Positions 21,937 through 33,103 of a DNA stretch of 64,000 nt are shown one piece after another. Where the stretch lies: positions 682,001-746,000 of the forward strand of contig JAGMUV010000015.1 in NCBI GenBank assembly GCA_020744425.1, given 5' to 3'. The notes under the pieces were generated by a model. It did no database searches, was not told the DNA's origin, and saw only the letters and a program-made list of their open reading frames with translations. The DNA comes from Dactylonectria macrodidyma (lineage: Eukaryota > Ascomycota > Sordariomycetes > Hypocreales > Nectriaceae). A program made the translations under genes and the position numbers. Each line of letters starts with the position of its first letter. Position 1 is the first letter of the stretch.

Positions 21937-24835
21937 TTAAATCATTGCGCTTAGTCCTTTCTTGCTCTTCCACAACGTGCGCTTCTTGTCTCTCTTCGCC
22001 TTCATGGCTTCCCAGCCTTCCTCGTCATCGTCATCTGAGCCGTCGCCCGGCTTGACGATGTTGATGGTCGCCTTGGGCTTGCTCTCGTCCCATCGTCCGA
22101 GCGCTCCAGACATGGTGCTCGTTCGGCGGTGTGGGTCAGGGATCATCGGGGGAAGCTGAGACACTGGTCGGTAGCGGCCGGGAAGGCCAATATTGCTTCG
22201 CTCAGACGGCGCGATAGACGGCGTGTATCCCATCCCTCCTCCTCCGCGGATGGACCCAGCATATCCAGGTTGCTGAATGAATGAGGCTGAGCTAGGTTGC
22301 ACCATGCTCATAGTGCGAACTGAAGGATCCATGAGCCGGGGTGGCTCCATTGTTGGCTCGAACATCATCGAGTGTCGTGACGAGAGGTCGTTCATTGACT
22401 GGGAGGCCGCCATACCGCCATAAGGCATCTGCATCTGCTGCATCTGTTGCATCTGTTGCATCTGCTGCATTTGGGCCATCTGTGGATTTTGAGCCTGGTT
22501 GTTGTTGGCCATCATTTGCATGAATTGCATCTGCATCTGCATGAACTGCGACATCTGCTGGGTCATCTGAAGCTGAGCTTGATCTCCCACAGTCATTGAC
22601 TGCTGAGGCATTCCAGGCATTCCAGGCATGCCTTGCATACCCTGCATACTTTGCATACCTTGCATACCTTGCATGCCACCAGGTCCACCCATTCCGTACA
22701 TGTGTTGGGACGCTCCTCCCAAAGGATCGAAAACTGGTCCATTCATGCCGGGGATCAATTTTTGGCCGTCAATATTGGGGCTTCCACGTCGCATGGCTCG
22801 GGAGCGCTCCTCGTTGGCAATCACACCAACCAGGCCACCGACTGGGAGGGGCTGTTGCTGCTGCTGGGGAGGAGGCATGCCGCCCGGCACGCCGCCAGAA
22901 AATGCCAAGGACTCCCGAATCGCCGGCTTGTTGATGCTGGCGCCAACAAAAGGATCTTGGGGAAGGTTGCGAGCAAAAGCGGGAAGAGCCGAGTGGCGCT
23001 GGTTCGGGTTGCTGTTTTGACCACCCTCACCCATCGCAGATCCAGGCCTCGGCTGCTGGAGCTGAGCAGAGCCACGGAGGTTTGGATTGGAGCCCACGGT
23101 GCTCAATCGAGTAGGCGGTCGGTTCTTGCCAGGGAAGCCGTGCGCCTGGAGGATGGCGAGTGGAATTTCTTCGTCCTCATCCTCATCAGACACACCAGTC
23201 GGCCCAGGAGACGGCGTCTTCTTCAGTAGGTGAAGCTGGGGCGCGCTCATGGACGGTGGGAGATGTGGGCGATCGAGGGAGGTCATGTCAGGCTGCTCGC
23301 CAGTGACCTTCATCATTTGCTGTCGATAGACGGCCATGTGGGCCTCCTGCTTCTTTCGCTGCTTCGCCTGTTGCTTCGACTTTTCCATTTCATCCTCGTC
23401 ATCATCGTAGTTGATATCGTCCTCGTCCTCGTCGTTGGTGACCTGTTGCTGCTGGGCGGGCTCGGCGTTGTCGTGGCGCTCTTTGTCTTGGCGGTACTTT
23501 TCAAACTGGGCTGGCGTCATGACCTTGTTCCGTGGGGGGCTGGGAGCTCGGGAAGTGTATCGATGGGCGAGTCGCGAAGAGTGTGCTAGGGTTCCCTCAA
23601 ACATGTTGTCGTCACCCTTCTTGAAGCTTGAGCTCAAGGGCTTTCTTCCGAATCCAGAAGTGTCGAATGTATCCTCGTCTTCGTCGTATGGCTGAGAGTT
23701 GGATTTAGAGTAGCTATTCGAGTTTGACAAAAGTCTTCCGACGGTAATTGAATCCGAGAGCAACTTGGCATCCTCGTCTTCCATAATGTCGGATGGGCGG
23801 CTGCTCGTCTTGAACGAACTCTGGTGTCGTGGCACGGGTGGCGGCAGGTCCATCTCGGGTGAGTTCGGGGCGGAACCTAGAAGGTTGTCGCCCGAGTTGC
23901 GGCTACTGTTCCACGATGCGGGAGGAGGCTCAACTTTCATGGATTTGTTAATACTGAGAGGAGCAGGCTGAACTGAACGGTTCCCAGTAAGTGATCGCGG
24001 CGCCGCGGAACCCTCAAGATTCTTCAAGGTTGCCATGCTCGCCCGTTTGTCAAATGAAGAGAACATGGAGCCGAAATCTCCACCCATATCCATGCCACCG
24101 CTCTCATCCAATTTCGGAGGAGTTGCTGTGCTAGTTGTGGAATCGGTCATGCCCCTGGCTCGCCCGGTATAGTCTTGGTGTTGGATGGCCGGGATGGGCG
24201 GCACTTCTGGGACGGTCTCGTGGCTGGGAGGAGCAGCGTTGTGCTTCTTCTGCACCCCAAAGGAAAATGTGCGGCCGGCCCGATTCAGGAATCCCGATCC
24301 GCTTGACTTGGTTCCTGCTCGAGCCCCAATGTCGTGGAGGCTCTTCTTTCCGCCGTGCTTCGAGTCGTCGAGGTCTGCTGAGGATGGTGCTGTGGACGCG
24401 TTGCTGTGTCTTGAAGAGTTATCAGTGGATGTGGCCTTAGTCGTGTTTGACGCCCCACTTCCCCTGAGAAGGAGTCAGCGCCACGGTGCATGACTATTTC
24501 ATGTGAAAACGAGAATGGATATAATTGTGAAGCGGTGAAGCGAAGTGTCGGGTGCATTGAGGGTAGGAAGAGATGAATACATACCGGTTGCCACTCTTCA
24601 GATCGGCAAACATATTATCCTCTACATCCAGGTCGGCCTGGCTGGGTCTAGGAATATGGCCTCCGTTAGCCCTAGCCATCCTCGCACCTCCGTCGAACGA
24701 CCTGTTATTGATGGAAGGGTCTGATCGCTCAATGACCCGGAAGGATGGTTGTTCAGGTGCTACTTGGGCATGCTGGAAATCTTCCGAGGTTGCGGTTGAC
24801 TTCCGCCTGTTGAACGCGACACCGAATCTAGGCAT
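21937..24835 (-). CDS. Uncharacterised fungal Gln/Met-rich, acidic, largely disordered protein
   Basis: Two exons: 24835-24585 and 24463-21937, separated by a 121-nt intron (GTATGT..CAG, phase 2), giving 925 aa from MPRFGVAFNRRKST. I do not recognise a catalytic domain. Visible parts in order: a basic N-terminus; NRAGRTFSFGVQKKHN; Ser-rich segments; an acidic patch (NDEDEDDINYDDDEDEMEKS) followed by a basic helix (KQQAKQRKKQEAHMAVYRQQ); DEDEEIPLAILQAHGFPGK; a GMQGMQSMQGMPGMP repeat; a long Gln/Met tract ending in MQQMQQMQQMQQMQQMQM; and a C-terminus with DDDDEEGWEAMKAKRDKKRT then KSKKGLSAMI. The conserved-looking islands between low-complexity parts suggest a real, fungus-wide scaffold-type protein. 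Function unknown. A long pyrimidine-rich leader lies upstream. Confidence 0.82.
22427..22480 (-). repeat. MQQ trinucleotide-type repeat inside coding sequence
   Basis: Repeats of a 9-nt unit (ATG CAG CAG type) encode tandem MQQ in the Gln/Met-rich protein. A related 9- to 12-nt array encoding GMQ and GMP units lies at about 22605-22680. In-frame unit length allows copy-number change. Confidence 0.8.
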
Positions 24836-27800
24836 GAAGGCGCTTCGGGGATTCGGTATAAATTATGTGCAACCCATACACGGGAGATTTAGTGTGAATG
24901 CGAATGAAGTGATCGGTCGGCTACAAATCGTTTGCGGAGGCGGTCGACACGAGAAAAGAGAGTAGCAGAAAAAAGAGGATCCTATACGAGGCCCCTGTTG
25001 ATAGTGTGATGATGCGGGTATTCGTGGCGGGTCGAGTCAAGGAGCCGGGGTATGAGCCACAGGATCGGACAACTGCATGATGGGAGGTTCCAGTAAGCAA
25101 AAGGACCAAGGCACGGGAGGCCGTAACAATGCCGTGGTGATCTAAGTCGATCACGCAGGCAAGGGGGGGTTGGGGAGAGGTAGAAGAGCAGCCGCGAGAT
25201 CCAGGCAGAGAAGGATTTAACGGAGCAGCCAGGAACCGGCAGTTGTTTTGGGCGGACAAGTCGACTGAGACTCAGTGGTTGGCCCGGCGGGCAAAGAAAG
25301 TTTGGGACTCACATTAATCTCCAGAAACGAGGGACGATTGGTATTAGGACAGCGCGTGGCTGACTTGGCTGGACAGGGACGTCGGACAGAAGCGAAACGA
25401 GGCAACGGGCATGAAAAAAAGCGGTTGCGAGGAGGGTCGTCCAACGATGCAGACAACAGCAACGATTCAGACGAGATCAAAAGCACAAAACCGAGGTCGG
25501 TGATTAGGGGAGAGAATGGGGGTGAGGTTGAGAATAATGGAAGAGTGCGACCAAGTGGCCCGACGGGTGATGGGTGAAGGGTGGGCAGGATGGGTTGGAC
25601 GTTGCACAGTGCAGGGAGACAGTGCGGATGCGGTACGGCTGGGGAGCCTTCAAATGCAAATGCACGGCCTCGGTGGCTTTCGTCGGAGGGGAGCAACGAG
25701 CGTCGCAGCGGGTGCCAGGAATGCGGGTCGATAAGATGCCAGCGCCGACAAGCGTGTAAAGGTCGGACAGCAAAGGCGACAACGGCCACAGTGTGGCTAT
25801 CGAGAGAGCAAGGGAGCGAAGCGGAGAGCGAGCGGTCGATGGAGCGAACGACGACGGGAAAAACGGCGGAACGAAAGCAGAGAGACGATGGGCGGCGTGG
25901 AGGAGAATCAGGCCTGAAGCGAGTGGAGGAAGAAGAGAAGAGAGGGAAGAAGCGAAGCGACCCGAATGAGGCGGCGGTTAGGGAGCGATGTGTTATTACT
26001 TCCCAGGTTCCGTTCCCACCCACACAGGCGTCGACTCGCGGGCCACCTGAGGTTTAGTGAGATCTCGTAAGCCAGGTCCACGACGAGCTACTGGGCCACG
26101 GGCTGTGGGCTACTGGCTGCGGTCTGCGGAAGACGGAGTCTGCAGGCCACGGGTCCCAGAAACAATCAATCAATACAGGTTGCTAGCCGTACCTTAGGAA
26201 GGAACCTGGAAGTACCTTTGCTGGGTTGTTGGTTACTTGATCCAGGGCAACCTCGCTCCTCCGCCATCCACCCTCCACAATTCAGCGGTCCATCCCACAA
26301 ATTGCAGCGGCGTTCCATTTACTCGATGGCACAAGGCGTGGGCATAGGCATAGGCATAGGCAACAAAGACGCAGACAGGGAGCTCTTGGGGGGAGGGGGG
26401 GTCAACGGGCAATTCCATGCCACCACATGCCACCGCGGCCGTGCCATGCTCCATCCCATTCACTACCATGCCTTGCCAGGCCATGCCATGCCAGGCCCAT
26501 GCTCTCTCCCAGATTCTCCCCCCCCCCAAGACCCAACGATGTATTTGCACGTACATTATTACATTATTACATGCTTGGTATGTCAGGCCGCGCCGTCCAA
26601 GCTAACGTGCTGTCGGCAGCCAGGCCGGACTTTGCCAGGGCGTTCAGCCGGGCAAGGTCAAGCCCAGGAGCCCGGGTTGGCGTCCATGGCGAGGCTGGTT
26701 CGCTGCGTTGGTCCCCCCTGCCCCCCCAGACAACTATTTTTATTGGGGAGTGAGAATGGGCTCCAGTAAAGGTTAGTGGGCCCGTCATCCTCTCTTCCAC
26801 CCTACCCTTCCTAGGTATTTACCGACCCTCCCCTTCAAGACGAATACTTTTTCAGTGGATTACGGTGGCCTTGCTGCTTGGGTGACAGCGGACTTTGCGG
26901 CGCATTACAGCTGTCATAGGGCGGGCCTCAGGCGGGCCTGGACGGGTGCGGCGACACGGCACGACTTGGACACGATTGCAGACGATGAGAAGGCGATGGC
27001 GCTATGGACGCTAGCAACAGGGGAGACCAAATCCGGACATGCACACGCCTGGAAATTGGGTGGCATCGCCGACCCAATAGTTCCGAGGGGCAGGACGTGC
27101 TTTTGGTGGTGATCCAACCGTTTGCTGATAGCAGACGAAAAAGATTCCCGAATCCCGCTGCCCTTAGTACCAGACCCTCAAACCCCTGCAAAAAAGTGCA
27201 GGAAAAAAAAAGATATTTCCCTATAAAGTACAGACTCACCATAGCGTCCGTCGCTACCTACCTCATCCCTACTTGTCGTGCCTATTCTGGGGCGGCGTGC
27301 GAAAGCTGCATGGATACGCATGATGCTCTCCGCCTCGATTGGGGACGGGCTCGGGCAACGGAGCACCCAAAGTCTCTTATTGAAGATGCTGGACTTGAAA
27401 ATGATGGGAACTTGGTGACGGCTGTGGATCCCTCGAATGTCTCACAGAGCACGCAGCTGCGTCACTCTGCTAGTGCCCAGCGTTAACTCCACCGCCTAAG
27501 TTACCTAGCTGCTGGCGTTTAGGGCCCAGTGGCCTTTGGCTTTTGCCCTGCTGGGATCTTGTCCCTGAGCGCCGTTCTTTATGTGAGAGACTAAGGTGGC
27601 AGGGCCGGCGGTTTGTGTGTTGGTAGTTCTGGGGGCCGTTGTTTCTTTTCTTTTTCCCTCTTCTCCAATTCAATGGTTTGCTTTGAGGGCCCTGGCTCGT
27701 CATCCCGGCTGCAGCCTGCCAGGGTTGCTATAGACTCCAGTTTCCACCTTAAAGGCGGGTTGAGCCAAAGAAAGACAGCCCTCCTGCAAAGCAGCTTTGC

Positions 27801-28145
27801 TGACGAATGATGGATGGATGTACGTGCACAGTGTGCTTGAGCTCGATCTATACTTTACGTCTATTACAGGCTAAGACAAAGCAAGTGGGCTCGAAGGAAT
27901 CGGGAGTTCTGAACGACTTGGACAGCGCCGCGGAGCGTTGCTATTTCAAGGGGATGTGGATGCACATGAATTTGTGGATGGATGGATCGGGATCCAGCAA
28001 AATTGTGTCGGGGTTACGGGCATGTGGCAGCTGTTAGTTAAGTTCCAGCTAGGGAGACAAGAGGAGCAAGAACCCACGGGGCTCTCGGTTCGGGGGGTGA
28101 GGCCTTGGATATGATGTGACCAAGTGGGCTGGCATGCCCGAGCTC

Positions 28146-28164
28146 TTTTTTTTTTTTTTTTTTT
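28146..28164. repeat. Homopolymer T19
   Basis: Uninterrupted run of 19 T on the plus strand inside the gene-poor region. No element boundary or target-site duplication was recognised beside it. Confidence 0.9.
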
Positions 28165-31100
28165 GCCACGAACACGAAATGGTCGATAACGACAACTGAA
28201 CGGACGCAACGGAGATTGGGAAAGGACGTTGGTGTCGATCGAACAATCAAAGGGGAACCCGCAGCAGAGCAAAGGTGAAGGGGTGAATAGACTTTGCTAA
28301 GATCAAAGGCCCATTGACCCGATCCTGCTGCGGCCGAAGTGCCAAGTACACGACTGACTGCCCCATGGGTGCGTTTATCACGTACTGAACACATATCACA
28401 GGGGTTCCATTCTCATCCCGTCCCATTTCCAACCCGCCCCTGGAGTCCATTCAGACTTGAGGGCTTCAAAAGTCAAAAACGGCTTCCAGGGCTCGCACCT
28501 CACTGATGTTCCATCCTTGTTCAACCAGGTCTTGCGGGCTGGGGGTTCAGGGCCTAGCCGGACCCCAGAATGGCGACTGGGTAGGGCAGGGCCTACAGTA
28601 GAGAGGAGCAGAGCGGGTCTCTCTCAGGCACCACAGCCCATCATCAGATTTGAATAAAAAACCGGGACACAACAACAACAATAACGCGATGATCCATGCC
28701 GGGGTTCGGTCCCGCCGTCGACGCCCTCGGATGGATCGCCGCTCGACACGAAGTTCCGAGGCGGGTTCCCTCGAAATGCCCCATTAATCCACGGCGCATG
28801 TCGGCTCGCAACCTCACAACCCTTGGCTTTACTACAGTGCGTATGGCTCACAACCCCCAAGGCTCATGGCTCATGGCTCACAATCCATGGTTCAACAATC
28901 CATGGCCCATGCCCATGCCACCGGTGGCCTGCCGTCCAACCATGCTGCTAACTGACGTCGGTGACCCATCACGATCTACAAGACGGCAACATCATGATGG
29001 AGTCGCCCACCAAGGGAAGGGGAGAAAAACTTGGTAACCCTATGTTGTGAGCATCGAACAGGTCCTACGCGAACCAAGGATGGCGATTGACCAGCACAAC
29101 ATATTCCCTGTCCGGTCACGTAGGTACTCAAGATGAAAATCATTCATCATTCGAGGCCCCGGGTCCCCTATTTTTTTTCCCTCCTTCCTGCTCAGTGGCT
29201 TTGGGCCCAACCAACTGATGGAGACGGGGATGGAACTTTTTGGGGCAGCGATTGGCATTTTTTAGTCCATCGCCATGAAAGCTTGGCCAGTGCATTAGCC
29301 AGGGGTCGCGGGGAGCCAATTCCTGCTGGCCCAGATGTCGTCCACTCCTCTGTTCCACAGGCCTCCATGTGGAGGCCAAGACATCCCATCTCATGGGCCG
29401 CCGCGTGTTGTCAGTGCCAGCTGGAGTCGTGTGAATTACAGTTGAGAGAAGCTCTTTCTTCGCTTGTCTTTCCCGGACAGTTGGCCTCGGAAACTTCGCC
29501 TCAAGGGTGCCATGTAAGACGCCAAGAACGCGGGCTTCCCTTCAGCTGGGCTCAGTTACGCCAAGGGAATGTCCGCTGAGCATCTCGAGACCAATCGCCC
29601 CCGCGCCTACTGCCCATCGTGGCACAGCAGTTCTGCTTTTCCGTCATCTCACAGGGCTGGAGCAAATAGTGGGTGGCTGAATAGCTGGATGTCATCATTT
29701 GGCGCTGCTAATGTGCATGGCTTGTGTGGCTAACACGGCCGGTGCTGACCTGCTGAGGCGAGGGGCTGTACGCCGTAAAGGTTACCGTGTGCCGTGTTCG
29801 TCACGACCAAAAGGCAAACAAGCCAATGCAAAGGCACGATTACACATCAAGAGAAGAGTCTCACGCTAGATTTAGAACTCGATCAATCCTGCGCTCCCGC
29901 TTGGTTCTGTTATCGTCTAAGAATGGGCCATTTCAAAACGTGGGCTTCCGACACAACCTCACACCCTCTTCGTGTTCCGTGTAGGAGAGACAACATCTCA
30001 GAAAGGACAAAAAACTCATGCCACCTGAATTCCATTCGGGCGCCGAATAGATCTCGAACACCACGTACTATGTACGTACATACTGCGCCAAGGACCCATG
30101 TATCCGTGCGCATTCAAACGCCGTGGGAGGACTTGATGTCACGGCATGAGGGTGTCACTGTGGTTATTTTTCGAAGTGACTCCGAAGGTGATTAGTGGAG
30201 CAATGGAGACTGTCTCAAGCAGTAGCCGTCTCACATAATGGAGTCTGGACAAAGCGGCGGCCCTGCAACACTCCAACCCACGTCAACAGGCAGGCAAAAG
30301 CCGTGGAGCATCTGCATCCCCTCGCTTGTTGCTCTCCCAGGCCCCGCGAAAGATGGGCATAGCAGGCGATATGTGGCGGATGAAGGAGCGGTGGGTATCG
30401 ATGGGATGTGACCCCTTCCAACCCTCCTCATCATTAGCGGCAATCGCGATCCTCCCACCCTGTCAAGTGGCGATGATCGCGGTCCTTACACCCAGATGGA
30501 CCAGTTAGCGAGACCCCATCCTAGAACCTTGTTGAGAGAGCAATGGGAAACGGTGAGTGTTGGCCAGCTTGCCACGCGTGTGTGTCGTCAACACGGGCGA
30601 TCAGCCTGAAAGTCATATCGAGGCGTCTTGAGACCCCGAAACAGCAGACCGAGAGACTCACCTATTAAACAGTTAATTACGCGGCCCCCTTATAGTGATG
30701 GGCCCGGCCGCGAGATTCAAGACACATTACCTAGACCTAGCCATGGAGATATGTGTGCCGCACAGTGTGGGTGTAACTGGATTGGAAAGGGCGCCGGCGA
30801 GAATGATAGTGAGCTATATTAATGTACGTCGCATTCCGCTCCCAGGGGCGCCTGCACACAAAAAAGCCACTCACGTACATGATGGAGGTGAAGGCCGAGC
30901 ATGGCTTCACGCCGTCCCGGGCGGGAGTCGGTTGGAGTAAGCCCGAGATCAGCGGCGGTCGCCGATCGAGACGTTGATCAACTGCCGATGCACAAGCCTC
31001 TCTCCAGAGTGGCAAGCCACAGGCCGGCCCAGCTTAAAACTTGGCAATGATGAATGAGCTTATAAATAGGTAAAGTCTATCCTCGGTGTTGAAGCATTGA

Positions 31101-32857
31101 GGGTGTTGGAGAGGTGCGTGAACGGCGGCTGTGGCTCGACGCGATACCCGAAACACTCAGAGAATGAATGCATGTTTGGACGTTGGTGACTCGAATGCCT
31201 GCACCTATGCCTGTGCCTGTGCCTGGGCCTGCCTGTGGGTGGAGACGAGCAGGAGAATGTATGGAGCTTGTGTGAGGTTGAGTGGGAGATGCGCGTCAAT
31301 TGCAACGGTGAAATACCCTACATGTGCATTCACGGCTCCCCGAGCCACTCACGCAACGTCTGGAAGCAAAGGCAGAAGCACATGCAAGCTGAGGGTGACG
31401 AAGTGATGATGAGGATGGTCGCCAATTGAATGGGCCTTGGTCACCGTTGACGCTGTGGTAGGTCTGCTGGACGCATGTTAGTAGTTTAGCCTGAGACTGT
31501 CGACAGCCACTCTACCACTCCACCGCAATATGCATGTGAAGGTTGAGGTACGCACGCATTCTCAGTCATCGCCGACGTCGATCCCGAATGCAACCGTCAT
31601 CATGGCCATTATCGGGCTGCTGACGCGAGAGCGAGAGACACAAGAATGAAACCTCTGAATCTACGAATCACGTTAGAGGAGGGAGGGAAGAGGAGGAAAA
31701 TGTCCGAAACTGTCCCCCTCGACACTGAAGCGCCCAATTGATGGGAATGGAGTTGCCCTTTGTTGGGTTTGAGCTTGGCACGCAATTGGGCCCGTTCACG
31801 CCCATTTTCACTGGCGCAACCTCGTATTTTTGCTCTCTCTCATGTTTTTCCCTTCACGCTCTGTCAATTCAGCGTCATTGTAACTTACCTAATATGGAGA
31901 CGTTGCCCAGCCAGGCAAGGCGGGCGAGGACGTGGGCGGGGATGGCCATTTTGGGGCAAGTTAGGAGGGGGTTGACAAGATGCAAGCCTATCCACTAATA
32001 AGCTTAATTGACCCATAGCCGCAGCTGTGATCGTTAGTGTTGTAAAGAACGGAGCATCGGCGCTGAGGAAGCCTTTGGTAATGGGGCTAGGTAGGGGAGG
32101 GGTAACGGACACTGGCAGCTTTTTAATTCTCATATCGTCTCGTCGAACTGGGGCATGGTGTTTGAAGGGGGTAGAAACTCAGGGTAAGGTAGCTAAGCTG
32201 TCGAAAAGCATCCGTGATAGCTACGAGCTGGATCTAGGAGCTGGATCTGGATGCGGGATCAGTGACGTGTCGGGTTTATTTTTGCATGACGCAGCAGGAG
32301 CGGAACACAAACAGCCAAAAACCACCATCCGTCGCCTCGTCAACTTCTCCATCTCTCCCAACGCCCCCTCCCACCCACGAAAGCAACGCTGTCCGAGCGG
32401 GAAACAAAGAGACGGCCCAAAAAAAAAATGTGAGAAACCTCCGCGGCAGCCGGACTGACTCGACCTGAATCTCGGCCGCAGGATGGAGCGTGTGAGAAGA
32501 GGAGTCAAGGCCCCCAGCAAAAAAAAAAAAGGCCCCATCCTCCTATGCCGCATCGAGCCCCCTTGAAGGTCTTGGAGTGGGCAAAAGTGACAAACAATGG
32601 AAGCCCAGCCTAGGGTTGAACGGTTCGGCTACCAAACCAGCTTGCGCCTGTTCCTGCACCGACCGGCCTTTGCTACGATTCGGAGCGAAGCTACTGCGAG
32701 CGGGACGCGATCCATCTAATCAATCAATCTCTCCTACTGTGCCTCGTGGGGGCTACCCATCGGACCCTGCTGCTCTGCGCGTCAACAGCCAACAGCATTG
32801 GCTCTGAGGCCATCTCGAGGGTCCCAAGGATCCTCTTCTGCTTTCGCTACTGCCACG

Positions 32858-32920
32858 GTAAAAACTTCACTTGCACATTGTTGCCGCCCCAGCCTCACTA
32901 ACATCGTCGGCGTCTCGCAG
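32858..32920 (+). other. Probable 5'UTR intron of the CDF transporter gene
   Basis: 63 nt with donor GTAAAA, a CTAAC branch-like site (CACTAACA) about 20 nt before the acceptor, and acceptor CTCGCAG. It ends 183 nt before the CDF start codon. Inferred from splice signals only. Confidence 0.5.
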
Positions 32921-33103
32921 GGTGCCGTCGAAGCTCCTGACTGCTACCATCCGTCCCCACTTGTCCCGCGCCTCTGCCTCGAAACTAACCGCACTTGACT
33001 CGGTTTCTTTCTTGGACCCTGAGGACCAGGCTATCTCATCCTCCTTCCTCTTCACCACCAACACCACCACGCCTCTCTCTCTATTGCTCTCTCATCCGTC
33101 GCC

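Larger units (their letters stand above)
24836..33103. other. 8.3 kb gene-poor region
   Basis: About 24836-26030, read on the minus strand, is C/T-rich and fits the leader of the Gln/Met-rich gene. It holds a 268-codon open frame without any Met, so I treat it as non-coding. From 26.0 to 32.8 kb only short, domain-less open frames are found on either strand. Simple repeats include ATAGGC hexamers (26340-26362), CCATGCC-type repeats (26415-26500), T19 (28146-28164) and GGCTCAT repeats (28860-28880). A TATAAA occurs at about 27232. The last ~250 bp are the leader of the CDF gene with a probable 5'UTR intron. No transposon, tRNA or AT-rich RIP signature was noticed. Confidence 0.5.

Noticed and set aside
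25217..26023. 268-codon open frame on the minus strand
   Set aside because: It starts at GTG and contains no Met at all; composition is Ser/Pro/Leu from C/T-rich leader sequence. Treated as leader of the Gln/Met-rich gene.
27004..27486. 160-codon plus-strand open frame near a TATAAA
   Set aside because: The TATA box lies inside the frame, not upstream; no domain.
26000..33000. Possible RIPed transposon or heterochromatic island
   Set aside because: Composition is not AT-rich, no TpA excess is obvious by eye, and no terminal repeats or transposase fragments were recognised.
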